Assembly: GCA_963989385.1 (NCBI GenBank)
Contig: OZ022506.1
Coordinates: 8,640,841-8,704,840, forward strand
Reading direction: 5' to 3'
Length of the DNA: 64,000 bases
From: Ctena decussata
Taxonomy: Eukaryota > Mollusca > Bivalvia > Lucinida > Lucinidae
Both the position numbers and the translations under genes were made by a program. Position 1 is the stretch's first letter, and every line of letters begins with the position of its first letter. A model generated the notes under the pieces. That model searched no databases, was not told the DNA's origin, and worked only from the letters and a program-made list of their open reading frames with translations. Shown here piece after piece: positions 1 through 12,299 of the stretch.

Positions 1-115
1 GTCCACACTGTCCTTTACATGATGCGAGTCTAACTGGAGTGTAGCTAGAGTCTCCTCCACAAAGACAACGTGAATACCAAAACTGTATACTTGAGCTTCA
101 CGCATTCAAGGCTTA

Positions 116-538
116 GGGCGCGTTTACACGAGCAAAGTTTCTATGTCACAGAAACTTTAACAAAGAAAGTATGACAAACATTTTGCGTTTACACGGAGCA
201 AATTATTTGTTAAAGAAAATGTGCCATAGAATCTTTGTCACATAAACTTTGGCAATGAAATATTTGCTGCAGTGTTCACACGACCAAATATTATTCGTCA
301 ACGTTACCTGCAGCGATGAAACAAAATCATTGTCACATTTCCCACGCTTGTAGCAATGTTCTTTGTTACATAATCTTTAGCAAAGTCCTCCGTTTACACG
401 GACAAATTTAATTTATCAAAGTAACTTTATCATATATATTTGTCAAAGAAACATTGTCATATTTTGGCATTTACACGAGCAAATTTTTCTGTGACAAACC
501 TACTTTGTCATAGAAACTTTGGTCGTGTAAACGCGCCC
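116..538. repeat. Harbinger-like MITE with TTA target duplication
   Basis: The ends are inverted repeats, GGGCGCGTTTACACGA on the left and its near-perfect complement on the right, continuing through the 'CAAAGTTTCTATG' block. TTA flanks both sides (113-115 and 539-541), the TWA-type duplication of PIF/Harbinger elements. Inside, short 'GTTTACACGGNCAAAT' modules recur in both orientations, so the 423-bp element is largely self-complementary. No coding potential is seen. Confidence 0.75.
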
Positions 539-1888
539 TTACTCGAGCGTCACTTCAACCGACCGTACTGGAGTATGAGTCGAGTATGAGTTTGAGTTGT
601 GTTTGTGAATGTGGGCCTGGGTGGTTTATTGCTGTGCATAATGATAACAGCTGTATGATTTATGACATCTTCAAAGGTTGATTTGTCGTTGAAGCAGTGG
701 CAGCAATGAAATATTCTTTCATTTATATTGACATTTCTTGAAATCTGACTCATAAAAGTCATAATGTTTGCAAGAAGGTGAGAATGAATACCACCGCCAA
801 AAACCGTAGAATACTGTATCATAGTTACCAATTTAACCGTAGGATGATATATCTTAGCCGAAAGAAACCATAACATCTACCGCCGAATACTATAACAAGA
901 AATGATGAAAAAGGCAAATTACGGCCCAAAAGTGACTTTCCAGAAAGAGGTTTAAGGTTGGCTGACAGCATTATTATATTTAAGCACCCGACTATGGATT
1001 TTATTCTACAAATATATGATAAAATGTCTACTTTCACTTTCTTCTCTATAAAAGCTGAAAGCACTCATCGGCCAGGAATATATGCATTGTTATGGTAAAA
1101 CTTATTACAGGCAAATTTTCCTATGAATAAAGCCATATATACCTTCATTATCAAATTTTACTCCAGTTTTATAATTGACAGGAATCGAGCCAGCGGCCTC
1201 CAGATTCGCATCTAACACACTAAACTACCAAATGTGGTGAAGTGTGGGAAGGTTTTCACTTTTTTTTCTTATTTTATGAGGGTCAGAAAGTTTACGGATC
1301 TTGCATTTGTGCATTCTAGTTTGGATTTTTGGTAGTAGTTTTTATATTCATGCTCATTTTGCTGTTGGTTGAATAAGTATATACAAAGTACGGGGTACTA
1401 CGTGCGTAATTTAACAGTTCCACACACCTCTTCTGTTTTCAACTTTGAAGCAGACTGTTTAGGTCTTAACAATTATTCAAGGTACGGAGTTTGCCGAAGT
1501 TGAGCGATTCATATATGTACAGTATTATGGCTGCTTTTTGTGCCACGCGCCAAACGTCGGATGACACGTATATGTAGCAAGCCTCCAATTTTCCCCACAC
1601 ATCCTCCCTCGCCCACCCACTCACCCACGCGTCCCGACACCCTTTTCAGGTGCATCGTCGAACTTCGTAGTCGCCAGATTATTTCAGAATGGAATGGTAT
1701 TCTTGCAAGCCAATCAGTCAACCAAGGTTTTTGTGTTTGCTTATATAAACAGCTTTTAATTTTGAAACAGACTAAGCAGTTTTATGTTGTTGTCAGTCCG
1801 CTTTCAAATTAAAAAAAGAGTCCTCTTTGAAGATTCAAATGTTATAAGTCTCAGTGTGAGTAACAACAATTAGCCAAAACTCTTCAAT

Positions 1889-1923
<35 letters not shown>

Positions 1924-2011
1924 CAACGACTGTTCAGTGTTCAAGTTATGTTTGGATGTTTAGTACCAAAAAATCAATACAGGCATCATTCCAGACTAAA
2001 TTCACATTATA
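539..2011. other. Intergenic stretch, no gene seen
   Basis: Only short chance ORFs occur. A (GA)n microsatellite lies at about 1894-1923. No transposon ends, splice-supported exon or RNA gene could be identified. Confidence 0.5.
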
Positions 2012-3487
2012 CAGTGGCCTCGACAGTATCGGACCAAGTTCAATAAAACCCCTGTTTTGTTGTATATGAATGCAAAAATTATGTATGTTATTACATATGA
2101 CAATTGCAAAATATCTCTTCTATCAATCCATGTCAAAATATTTCCTAAAGAGAAGGGCTGTAACTAATGTTGTGAGAACTTGTAGCCCAACCCCATTGCT
2201 TGTTTCAAAGGCAATAAAATATGATTAAACTAAAAATTTCCTAAATTTACTCCTTTAAGGGCAGATAACCTATCCAGACTTACAGGAGGGTCTTACGACA
2301 GTAACGAATCAGTTGCGACAGTATCGGATCATATGATATTATTTTATGGTAGAGTTCCTTCGAGGCGATCTGCCAACCTTCTTAGCTTTAATAATTTGGC
2401 TACATAAACAGTTGGGCCTATTAAACTCTCAGAGGAAACTTTTACGGCCTTTCAATTATATTTTTCATGTGATCCTTGTCTGTTAGATAACAGTTGAATG
2501 TGTACAAATGTACAAGCATGTCAATAATTTTTACCTTTAGCACGGAACTAATCAAACCGTAAAGGCCATAATCTGACTTCGCAAAGAAAACACCCTGATA
2601 TGACCGTAGTGTCCGATCAGGATCAACAAATTTACGGTGATTGTCCGCCTTAACAATGACATTTCAATGCAAACAGTGTATAAACACTACATGGCCATTC
2701 AGCGAGTTCTGCTGCATAAATCTGAGTCTACACAATGTACAAATGTCCATCTGATGAACGCCAGTCATTAATGGGTTCACACATATGCGAGCTGATCTAG
2801 AATGTTTCTCCAGAATGTTTAGCGAAAGCTTAGATGTGCTACGCATAACCTTCATTATCAGACGCTAATGTGTGGGGCGTGGGATGGGGGATATTTTACA
2901 AAAAACAAAACAAAACGATGCTGCGTTATTTCTATATCGATCTTCTTTGAAAGAAGACATAGCAGCCACTCAGGTAGTTGATTTGTGTCTTGCTTTGAGC
3001 ATCAGACCATGCATACGACATAACGTTTTCCAGCTAATGCCCGTATTTGAGTCCAAAATATATGATGATCCGTTACTGTCGCATATTGGTGCCCAACTTT
3101 TCAAGTCTTTAGTTTCATCAAATACTTGAATGTCACAAAAATAATGACTGCCTGCAATTTTAGGGATGCCAGGATACATTACAAAGCAAAATCGGTTTCA
3201 ATCGCTTATTGATAAAATTGTGTAAACAACCGAAATCTATTTTTGGGGTAACGAGCAACAGACAAAATGCAAGCGCCGCTGAAGAGAGGCCAAGCTTTTC
3301 AACAACTCTGAATTGTTTCACATCCATACATTTCGATCGTTTTTTTCACCCAACACTACTTTGTCATTGGTCTAACTTGATGACTGTAATACAATGGTAA
3401 AAATATTTGCCTCATTTGTGAGAAAAATGTGTGATAACTTATGACTGATCTGATACTGTCGATGATCCGATACTGTCGAGTCCACTG
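2012..3487. mobile_element. TA-flanked DNA transposon remnant (pogo/Tc1-like)
   Basis: The left end CAGTGGCCTCGACAGTATCG and the right end (complement CAGTGGACTCGACAGTATCG) form ~20-bp inverted repeats, each bordered by TA. This fits the Tc1/mariner/pogo superfamily. Further 'CGACAGTATCGGATC'-like copies occur subterminally near 2320 and 2600. Two short opposing ORFs (about 2664-2855 minus, 2872-3129 plus) lie in the middle but show no recognisable transposase motif, so the copy is probably non-autonomous or decayed. Length is 1476 bp. Confidence 0.65.
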
Positions 3488-4935
3488 TATTACTGTATAA
3501 CAACACATCTTTGTCTCATTTGTAGATATATCTGTGATGAGATAGGAATTCGTTAACTCTAAAAATGATGTAGTACGTGCTTCTCGCCCCCCCCTCCCCG
3601 CCCCCGGCCGCCCAACCCCATTCCATCCCCGCCCGGCTTGTTTCTGTCTCTTTTGGAAGTATATACCACTGGTAATGGTTGAGCAAATTATAAAATCAGA
3701 TTGTAAATTATTTCGAAAACTAGACAAACAAAATGACAAGAAAGAAAAAAACTCTCTTACTTCGTACCGGGTTCTACTGAAATTATCTGGTTAATTCATG
3801 TTCGACGTAATTATCCGTTTACATGGCATGCCGGCTGCCCATAGTTCTAGGTAATATGAATACGTCATCATTTTCAACGATGACGTCACAACAGTGACCT
3901 AATAAATTTTTTGACAGACAACAGATGACTGTTTGAAAGATAAGGATGTTATTGTCATAAATTGGAGTGGCAGGTCAAATTTGTACCAATGCCAGTCAGG
4001 CCAGCAGTCGGGTGAGGTACGTTCTACCAGTTTGTAGTCTATTTTAGCTCACTAACCTCCGTACTTTTTCTCCTATTCAAGTTTTTAGCAATCTGAGCTA
4101 ATGTTTGACAAGCTGTCGACCTTAATTTTCTGTCTAAATTGTGGCTGGCCGGCGAGTATTGCTGGTGCCCATATCACATGCAAGACCGTTTTTTGAGCGT
4201 TAAAACCACTGATGCCATCTTTCATTTTGCAATTTAAAAATGTTCCAAAACGATATTGCTTGAAATTTCACATGCACAAAGAAGAAATAATAAAGTTTTC
4301 GATGGCATGGGTGTGCGCATTGGAGAAAGTCCCGGCTCTCTGTAAATTATGTTTTATGTTGATGCAAGTTTTCGGTAGAACCAAGATAGTGTATTGTTGT
4401 ACTTTGACGATGAATATTTCAGCATTTCGAGCAATTTTGGCCCTCAATTTTGTTGGGAAAGCCTGCTTAATACTAGTTAACAAAGCAATTTTCTGTGTTG
4501 AATCATTTTAATATAGCCAATACCTCTAAATACATTTGAGAATAATGGGAAATTTCGTCAAGAACCATGTTCGCCATTTTTAGGGCCTATTTTTTATGTG
4601 GAAGGATCCACCGTTGTAAATACAATCACCGCTTTTCGAGGGTTTGCGTTCCAACTGTACTATAAGCGCCTAAAGTGTCTAAAAATTCATGCCCTGCAGG
4701 CACATAATGTTGACTCAACGTAGATTCAACGTGGATTGTTTGGCATATTTCGTATATTTAGAACTGAATTATGCCCCTTTCTAAACTTTGGCATAACAGA
4801 TTTTGAACTGTTTGACAAACATTTTGGGTCTGAGTACGTTTCGTCTATTTTTGCGTTTCTATTGTCATAAAGAGACTTACATGTATTTATGCTCATACAG
4901 TTACTATGCACTCATTCTCTGAATAAAAGCCTAAA
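3488..4935. other. Intergenic stretch, no gene seen
   Basis: Contains a C-rich patch near 3588-3632, a lone CRE-like TGACGTCA near 3880, and a short 'GATTCAACGT' motif near 4722-4740 that belongs to a dispersed family seen again at 39.7, 50.8, 55.4, 55.7 and 62.7 kb. No supported coding exon. Confidence 0.5.
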
Positions 4936-5166
4936 CGCGACACTAGAAAACCAACAAAGTGGTTGTTCGCCCAGCGCAGACGCAGATCAGCCTGGGCATC
5001 CGCCCAGTCTGATCAGAGTCCTCGCTCTCCGCATGGAGGTAGCTTTGACCTCTAGCTATCCTTTAAGCGCTTAGCGAAGCGTCTGATAAGACTGGGTGGA
5101 TGCCCAGATTGATCTGAGTCTGCGCTGGGCGCACAACCACATTGTTGGTTTTCTCGTGTCGGGGCG
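4936..5166. repeat. W1 hairpin MITE, copy 1
   Basis: One of about ten copies in the window of a ~238-bp element whose two halves are complementary. The outer ends read TGAGCCGCGACACGA in better copies; inner blocks include 'GCGCCCAGCGCAGACTCAG' and 'CATCCGCCCAGTCTGATCAG' with their complements. This copy has slightly degraded ends. Confidence 0.8.
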
Positions 5167-5817
5167 TATATTGTGTCACGATGTCAGTTTTTGATTCAAC
5201 TTTGGTAAAGTGCAATTTAATGTTTATACTGGAGTAGGACCTTGTGCACCATAACCGAATTGCTCTAACCACTCGAGCAAGGCGCCTCTCAGGTAGATAT
5301 TTGCAATAAAAAGCACTTCTATTAGACTCGAAAATATAAGAACAGAGCAATTATATCAGTTTGTAAAGCAGTGTAAAAGGCCATGATCAGGAAGTAATAT
5401 AAATTTCACATTCCACCCACGACCCCAAGCGGTAATAAGTTCTGAATAGTTAGATCCTTTCGAAGCAAGGAATACAGCAAAAACGAAAAAAAAACCAGAC
5501 TCGGTTTAATTGAGTCTGTAATAGACACATGTGGTAATAACACAAGTTGTAAGACAGTACGAAAGAATAACAAAATGAAGTTTTTTCAGATAAGAGGTCA
5601 GAGAGCTAACATAACCAAATAAAAAGATAAATAAAACCTCTAAGCATATAAACAGCTATTTTTATACAGATAAAAAACATCCCTCAAACTGACAGAGAAC
5701 AGAATGAAAAAAAAAAAAATACCTAGAAAAGGTGTTTGTATATACACTGCGCCCCCAACCATATGTCTGATCCAAAAAGGGCATGGCTAGTACTAGAAAA
5801 TATTGACGGAAATCATC

Positions 5818-6770
5818 CAAAAGTCAATCAATCAATCTATTTATATCCAATCAGCTGACCCAAGTTTCAAAAACCTAGCTCAAATATTTTTCGAGATATC
5901 TTGCTGCCAAGTTTAAAATGTTAAAATTGTCAAAGGGACATAGCTCTGATAAAAAAATGATGAAATTCGTTTGTAAGTTAATCTGTTAATCTACTCATCA
6001 CCTCCATTCAGCATACCAAGTTTCAAGTTCCTAGCTTAATTAATTTTCGAGATATCTTGCTGACAAGTAAAAATGACAAAATTTTCGAAGGGCCATAACT
6101 CCGAAAATGATCGACAGATTTCATTCAAAAGTTGATCACTCCATCATCTAAACATCACTTCTAATAAGCTGGCAAAAGTTCAAGCCTTTAGCTAAAATAC
6201 CTTTTTAGATATCCTGCTGACAAAGTTAAAGTGCCGAAATTTTCAAAGGGCCAAAACTCCGAAAAACATTATGGAATTTGTTCAGAACTTAATCAGTTCA
6301 TCGTCATCTCTAATCAGCTGACCGAGTTTCAGATCCCTAGCTTAAATAGTTTTCAAGATATTATGCTGAAAAAGTTGGAATGCCGAAATTTTCAAAGGCC
6401 CATAGGCCCCATAACTCCTACAAAATTGATGGATTTTGTTGAAAAGTTAATCAATTCATCTACTCATCATCTCCAATACCTGGTAAAGTTTCAAGTCCAT
6501 AGCTAAAATACTTTTTGAGTTATCTTGCTGAAAAGATTTCATTATGAATTTTCTCAAGGGGTATAACTCCAAAAAGGGAGACAACTCGGACAAGAAAAAA
6601 ATTATCAGCTATATTTTGATGACGAGTCCATATATGAAATTTAAAAACTCTAGCATGCACAGTTTCTAAGATATGGTATGCGTGACTAACCGACGGACGC
6701 ACGCACGCACACCCGCACGGACAACCCAGAAGCAATATGCCCCCTCAACTTTTTCGAAGCTGGGGGCATA
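5818..6770 (+). repeat. Pearl/Helitron-associated (HINE-like) tandem array
   Basis: Five diverged units of about 140-165 bp are marked by 'GAGATATCTTGCTG'-like boxes near 5892, 6049, 6210, 6352 and 6516. They are followed by an ACGG/ACGC microsatellite (about 6691-6720) and a terminal hairpin at 6736-6770 whose arms are TATGCCCC and GGGGCATA. Core repeats, then ACGG-type microsatellite, then end hairpin is the layout described for bivalve pearl elements, now grouped with Helitron-associated elements. No coding sequence seen. Confidence 0.65.
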
Positions 6771-6774
6771 AAAA

Positions 6775-7575
6775 TAAACAATTTTGTTTCGAAGATTACA
6801 GACTGTAAGCAGACTTAACAAAAAATCACACCGATAAACCACGACGGAAGCACCACCTGGGAAAGATCATAATTATATCTCTGTAAGGATGGAGTGGGGC
6901 TTAAATCGGTTTTCGAAGCTCCAACCCTCAGCCTAGCTTTAATTTTTACAACAGACAGCAAAAGCCATACAAAACATGTTTTTTTAAACTAAAATACAAA
7001 ACAGATACAAAGTGGGCAGCTCAAAGTTTAGGTGACTTTTTTGCTGGAATCTATTTTTCCTTTAGAATAATACATTCTGAAAAGGATAAAAAGTTTGGAA
7101 GCAAGGGACAAAAATAAAAAAAATAAACAAATAGATAAGTAGAAATAATGAAGAGCTGCCACGGTTGTATCGATACTGGATGTTAGGATTAATGCCATGT
7201 GCAGCACTGCCTAGGTTCTATAACACTGGCTTGGGTAGAAACCTTTTGGCAGTATGACTACACGGGCTGAGGGCTCCAAAAGGAGAGTGAATATAAATTA
7301 GGCTATAGTGAAGCACCGAGATGATGGTGTTGTATCAGGTTAAGTTCGACGCAATGTTTCATCCATGAAAAGAAATACTAAAAATGAGCCTCGACGCAAG
7401 AAATGCCCGTGAAGTTGTCTAAAAAGCTGTAATGAACTAAAACTGAGGACTCAGTGCAAGATTTTCCAGCGTTTTATGTTTTTGTTATTTTTTCTGTACA
7501 GAGATACCTTATTCCAGTCAGCAATATCTACGGCTACTATCGTTATTAATGCCTGTACATTTTGTTTTGTTTCAG
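6775..7575. other. Non-coding stretch upstream of the TRIM-like gene
   Basis: A-rich sequence without a supported exon. It ends in a polypyrimidine tract and TTTCAG at 7563-7575, a plausible 3' splice site placing an upstream 5' UTR exon of the TRIM-like gene farther left. That exon was not located. Confidence 0.4.
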
Positions 7576-7589
7576 ATAAAAAAATCAAA

Positions 7590-9299
7590 ATGGCGTCGAT
7601 TGGTGGACAACAATCGACGATTGATTATTCAGACGAAAGTTTTGAGATTGAATGCATTCCTTGTAAATATGAAGGCGTTAAGGCAGAAGCAAAACATTTT
7701 TGTCCGGAATGTGGAGATTACATGTGTGACCCCTGTAAAATAGCACATCAGAAATTATCCAGTACAAGAAGGCATCAAATTGTGTCAGGCAACAAGATGC
7801 CGAAGAAGGGGGACACGTCAGAAGAACTATATTTTTCAAATATTGCTCTATGCGCCTGCAATACTAAAGAGGTGGCCATATATTGCGAAGACCATAACGA
7901 AGTTGTTTGCATGAACTGTAAGATATTAAAACACAGGAGATGTAAACTCGTAGAAATTGGCACCAAGTGTGGTGATACTGAAGTAATCGACACTGAATCA
8001 ATCGAACAACATACAAATAAGCTAAGAGAAAATATAAAGGCATTACAAGAGAAAAGAAATGAGGCTCTACAAGATCTCACTCTTGAGGAAGACAAAGCCC
8101 GTGAAACCGTAAAAACTTTTAAAAGACAAATTATTGAACCACTTGACAAAATGGAGGACCAATCACTTGCTGATATAGATAAATGCGCCAGTAAACAGAG
8201 AAAGACCATTCAGCAACATATTGACATGTGCACTACAATCTTAAACAAACTTTAGACAGAAAAACATCGATATGAAGCTGCTAAGGTCGCAGACAATAAA
8301 AGGCTGGTATTCATTCAAAGCCTGCAGCTCTCAAAGACAACAGAAGATATGACGACAATTTTGATGGAAGTAAGTAAAGAAGTTCATAAGCCAAACATTT
8401 CCTTTCAGTATGATGAAAGTCTAAAGAAGTTTGATAGTCTAAGACTTGGCATGGTCACAACTGCTCATACATTTGAAAGCCGAGCAAATCTAACTGATAT
8501 GAACATAAAATCTTCGAGGCAAGTGAAGGTAAAGAGTCCATCTGATAAAAACATTCCAAGCATTTATGGCTCAGTGTTTTTGTCGACCGGTGAACTGATT
8601 TTATGCGACGGTTCTAATACTGCACTGAAGTTGTTAAAAACAAATTTTTCCCTGAAGGAGCAAACGACTTTATCGTCAGCTCCATGGAATGTGTCAGTTA
8701 TGAGTCAGGATGAAGTGGTTATTACTTTACCCGCTTTACGTTCATTGCTTTTCGTAAAAGTGTATCCGTCTCTGCAGTGTGGATCGTCAGTTCAGCTCGA
8801 TCAAGTTTGTCGCGGAACTGCTGTGAGTAATGAGCTAATTTACGTTACATTTGATAATGGGGATGTACGAGTTCTTGATCGCAACGGCGTACAGCAGACT
8901 AATATCTACAACCCCCTTCAACTTAGTTTACCCTATTTTATTGACGTGACGAATTGTGGAAAGCTGTGCGTCTCAGAACATTCATCAAACACTGTTCGTT
9001 TGTTTCATAATGGAAGCAAACTGTACCATTATACCAATTCTGAGCTCGGTCAACCTCTTGGGGTATTTATTGATGGCGATCAAAATGTTCTGATTTGCGG
9101 TTTTAGTTCAAATAAGGTGCACATGCTGGATAAAAATGGAAAGCAACTGAAAGTTCTTCTTTCATCTACCGATGGTCTAAAACAACCCTACACAATAAGT
9201 TTCAGACCGTTCGACAACACCCTTGTCATTGGTGGAGGTCCCAGCATGAAACTTCTCGTATGTAAAATGGAGAAACAAGAATCAATAGCCATTGCATGA
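7590..9299 (+). pseudogene. TRIM-like B-box/coiled-coil/beta-propeller protein, interrupted by one TAG
   Basis: The family comprises cytoplasmic scaffold or ubiquitin-linked proteins expanded in bivalves. The ATG at 7590 follows a splice-acceptor-like TTTCAG (ends 7575) and sits in AAAATGG. The first 221 codons hold a B-box1-like cluster (C22, C25, C38, C41, C46, C49, H53, H62), a second B-box (C88, C90, C99, H102, C107, C110, H115) and a charged coiled coil (about 135-221). There is no RING domain. A TAG at 8253-8255 interrupts the frame, which then stays open to 9299: more coiled coil, then about 270 residues with repeated strand patterns such as GELILCDGSN and GDVRVLDRNG, typical of NHL/propeller ends. 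Everything except the TAG is intact, so this is a very recent nonsense allele, a pseudogene, or a sequencing error. Splicing out 69 bp (8191-8259, GT...AG, in frame) is possible but unlikely because the removed part reads as normal coiled coil. Confidence 0.75.
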
Positions 9300-10160
9300 T
9301 CCATTTTTAGAAGACTTGACGATAGTGGTGCCATGTTTGCAATACTTTTCGAAGTCAGCGTTCCATCATAATCATGTACCCGATAAAAAAATGAACTGCA
9401 ATATACTTCGAATTGTGATAGTGATATCTTGAATAACGTTTGAAAATCGGTTGAAAAATTAAGAAGTTTCGGCAACAAGATTTCAGTAGTTGGAAGATTC
9501 ACAAGTAGAAAGAATCCAACCATATCCCAAATAAAATACCATCCATTGCTAAAATATCTTGAAAGTTTTATGAAACTAGATTGAAAATTGAAGCAGGCAA
9601 CTGAAAGAGGCGTAACGACGACAAGATTTAACTGTTTGAACATGTCAAGGGTTATAGTTCTTGCAAATCTGGCTCGATTGCGACCCCAACTTAATATAAG
9701 GATAATACATTTCTGTAAGTTTTATGAAAAATATTGGAAAACTGATGTCTGATTTGCGGCCGAGAGAGGTTTGTCACTGGAAAGATCATGGAGATGACTT
9801 ACGTATAAGCGTTACGCTTACTGTCAGATCCTGTATTGCTTCACTGTATTATTTATATGTATGCATAAATCCTTGAATAAAATATTGTTTAAACCAAACC
9901 AAGATCATGGGCGGCTGTAACTCTGGCAGAAAAGTTGGAATGATAATTTCAATAAAAAAAAGTATGACTAAAAACAAACAATGTTGCGCTGTCTGAAACG
10001 TTTTATGAAATGAGATACAATGTAAAGGGGTTTTGCAAGGATATCATTTAGCCTAATGATTTTAGCACTGCTGTTCGGTAAAATCTAGCAGAAAAAAAAA
10101 CTATGATCATAATTAGCATATATATGATTAATTTCAGATGGAAATGATACCTTAATTTTC
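9300..10160. other. 3' flank of TRIM-like gene; diverged repetitive sequence
   Basis: Recurrent 'AAGTTTTATGAAA' and 'GATTGAAAA' phrases between about 9400 and 9750 suggest an old ~160-bp tandem repeat. Candidate AATAAA poly(A) signals occur near 9528 and 9876. No second gene seen. Confidence 0.4.
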
Positions 10161-10190
10161 ATTAGATAAGTTCTGAAATGTATAATCCTT

Positions 10191-10295
10191 TAGAAGCAAG
10201 GAATACATCAAAGAACAGACAATAGCAGACTCGGTTTATTTGAGTCTGTTCATGACCAGTAATGAAATGTGCGACACCAGCCACGCCCCCTAGCA
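10191..10295. repeat. Dispersed repeat R1, copy 1
   Basis: Contains 'AAGCAAGGAATACATCAAAG' followed by 'GCAGACTCGGTTTA' and 'GACACCAGCCACGCCCCCTA'. The same order of blocks recurs at 10858-10960 and, more diverged, at about 5458-5530. Function unknown. Confidence 0.65.
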
Positions 10296-10647
10296 CAAGC
10301 TTAAACAGAACTCTATTTTCAAAATGACTCAAATAAACGCAATGATCCCAAAGGACCAGAAAATATAATCTGCACAATGATGATGTACGGGGAGACGTTT
10401 TACGGCCGCCACACGGCACAAACACCAGCTGCAGTGAAGATAATTAAGGTCTGCGATTGGGTTGCGTCATAGATATTTACATGCAATGTTTCCCCTAACC
10501 TTTATTGCTCTGTATTAAAAATTCAGTAATATCTTTAGTATTTGTGTTTCCCGACAGTGGTTATTATTATGATGATGAATGACATAACCATAATCATACC
10601 ATCTTGCTATCAAGGGCTTATTTTTACCAAAGTTAGATAATTGCTAG

Positions 10648-10650
<3 letters not shown>

Positions 10651-10681
<31 letters not shown>
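10651..10681. repeat. (TC)n microsatellite
   Basis: About fifteen uninterrupted TC dinucleotides. Confidence 0.9.
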
Positions 10682-10685
<4 letters not shown>

Positions 10686-10857
10686 GCCTGTGTGTTAGTA
10701 TTATTTTCTGTTTAACCAGTAGGTAATCTGTCATTTGGAATTCTTTCCTTGATTATATATTTGGTTTCACATATTATATGCCTCTATGTATGCTCCTATG
10801 TGGGCCGAAAATTCGAAATAAAGATCTTGTATTCTTGTATTCTCGTAGTAAGATCCT

Positions 10858-10963
10858 CTGGAAGCAAGGAATACATCAAAGAACAGAAAATAGCAGACTC
10901 GGTTTAATTTAGTCTTTTCATGACTAGTAATGTGCGACACCAGCCACGCCCCCTAGCACCGGC
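10858..10963. repeat. Dispersed repeat R1, copy 2
   Basis: Second copy of the R1 sequence in the same orientation as 10191-10295 and about 670 bp from it. It is followed by the CA-rich microsatellite. Confidence 0.65.
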
Positions 10964-10979
10964 TTAAAATCTGTCAAAC

Positions 10980-11036
10980 AACACACACACACACATACAC
11001 ACGCGCACACACGCACACACACACACACACACACAC
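10980..11036. repeat. (CA)n microsatellite, interrupted
   Basis: CA dinucleotides with a few TA/CG interruptions. Confidence 0.9.
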
Positions 11037-11989
11037 TTTAAAACCCCTTAAAGTAGTACTCCTGCCCAAATTTCATATTCTCAAAACCTTTGTATAGAGT
11101 GTTTTTATGCAAGTAAAGCCATTATAACTCTGTTTTCCGTTCACTTCAGGACTCATTTACAAGCAGGAATGGCACTTTTAGTGTTAGTGTTAGCCTGCTT
11201 TATTTTTAGTGACCCGAAAAAAGAATCAATATACACACAGGAGCATATTTAGAGTCTATGCTAATCAACTCGGTTTACACATTAAATGAGCGTGTTTCCA
11301 TCTGCCTTAAAGTGTTTTAAGCTTTTTAAAAAGGTAAAAAAGATAAGTTGACAGTCATTGTTAATAATAAATGAAATGAGTCATTTTGAGCAGGATTTCT
11401 GCTTTAAAATCTGTTAAGCATAAAACTATATTTCCACATAGAGAGACAACTCTAGCAGAAACTGTCGGATTAAGACCTTGGTAAATCAGTCTTGCAAACG
11501 TTTATGATAGTCTCTGAAAGGTCAAAATATTCGCACAGAATGTCGATTTGTTACTATTAAAATGTTTTCAAAAAGGCCTTAAATACACATTTTTGATTAA
11601 ATAATACCCAAATGGTCGTTTATTTAAGACATCCCAGGAGACTTGTGACTTAAATACAGGTATGTGGCCATATAAAGGGAAATCAACTGTCGAAAGAAAA
11701 GAGGGAATATGGTTATGAACAAACTATAATTGGATCAGACAGTGTTTTTGAAGACCCACATGGAACTGTGTTGAAAAATGTGAACATCTTTGCTCAAAGA
11801 CTCTGTTCTTTAGGTCGAAACGAAAACAGGACCATGTAGAAATGTACACGTTCATTACAACATTCACGCACACAGAAGGCTCAGACCAGTCTGCGCAGTC
11901 TAATCAAATTTTTCTCTTTACCGACTGTTCACCTGAACAGCCTGCGATTCCTGGAAATTGAAAATAAAACAACAGCAATTAAGACCCTG

Positions 11990-12290
11990 ATGAGTTTACA
12001 CAGAGTTTACACCTGGTTTGATTATTCACTGTTCACATAAAATATGCCAACAGTGAGGTTTTAAACCTGCACAGATAAAAGCGAAACAGAAGAACCTAAT
12101 CTGTCCACACAGATGTGACGGATGGTTTGAATATTTACTGTTCACATAAAAGTTATGTCAACGGTCAGTATTCAAATCAGGCACAGGTGGAAAGCGAAAC
12201 TGTAGACAAAAGACCCTGATCAGCATACACAGATGTTAAACGGCTGATTTGAAAATTAACTAGTCACATTGAAAGTATGTCATCAGTGAG
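11990..12290. repeat. Diverged tandem repeat, ~110-120 bp unit
   Basis: The phrase 'ACTGTTCACATAAAA' followed by 'ATGYCAACAGTGAG' recurs near 12025, 12137 and, more altered, 12255, each with a downstream 'CACAG...AAAGCGAAAC' block. Three imperfect units are visible. Confidence 0.6.
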
Positions 12291-12299
12291 TATCTGTAA

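Noticed and set aside
3356..3739. 127-codon minus-strand ORF
   Set aside because: Driven by a C-rich stretch giving Gly/Arg repeats; crosses the right end of the TA-flanked transposon.
8191..8259. 69-bp in-frame intron that would remove the TAG of the TRIM-like gene
   Set aside because: GT...AG ends exist, but the intron would be unusually short, lacks a pyrimidine tract, and would delete normal-looking coiled coil. Kept only as an alternative.
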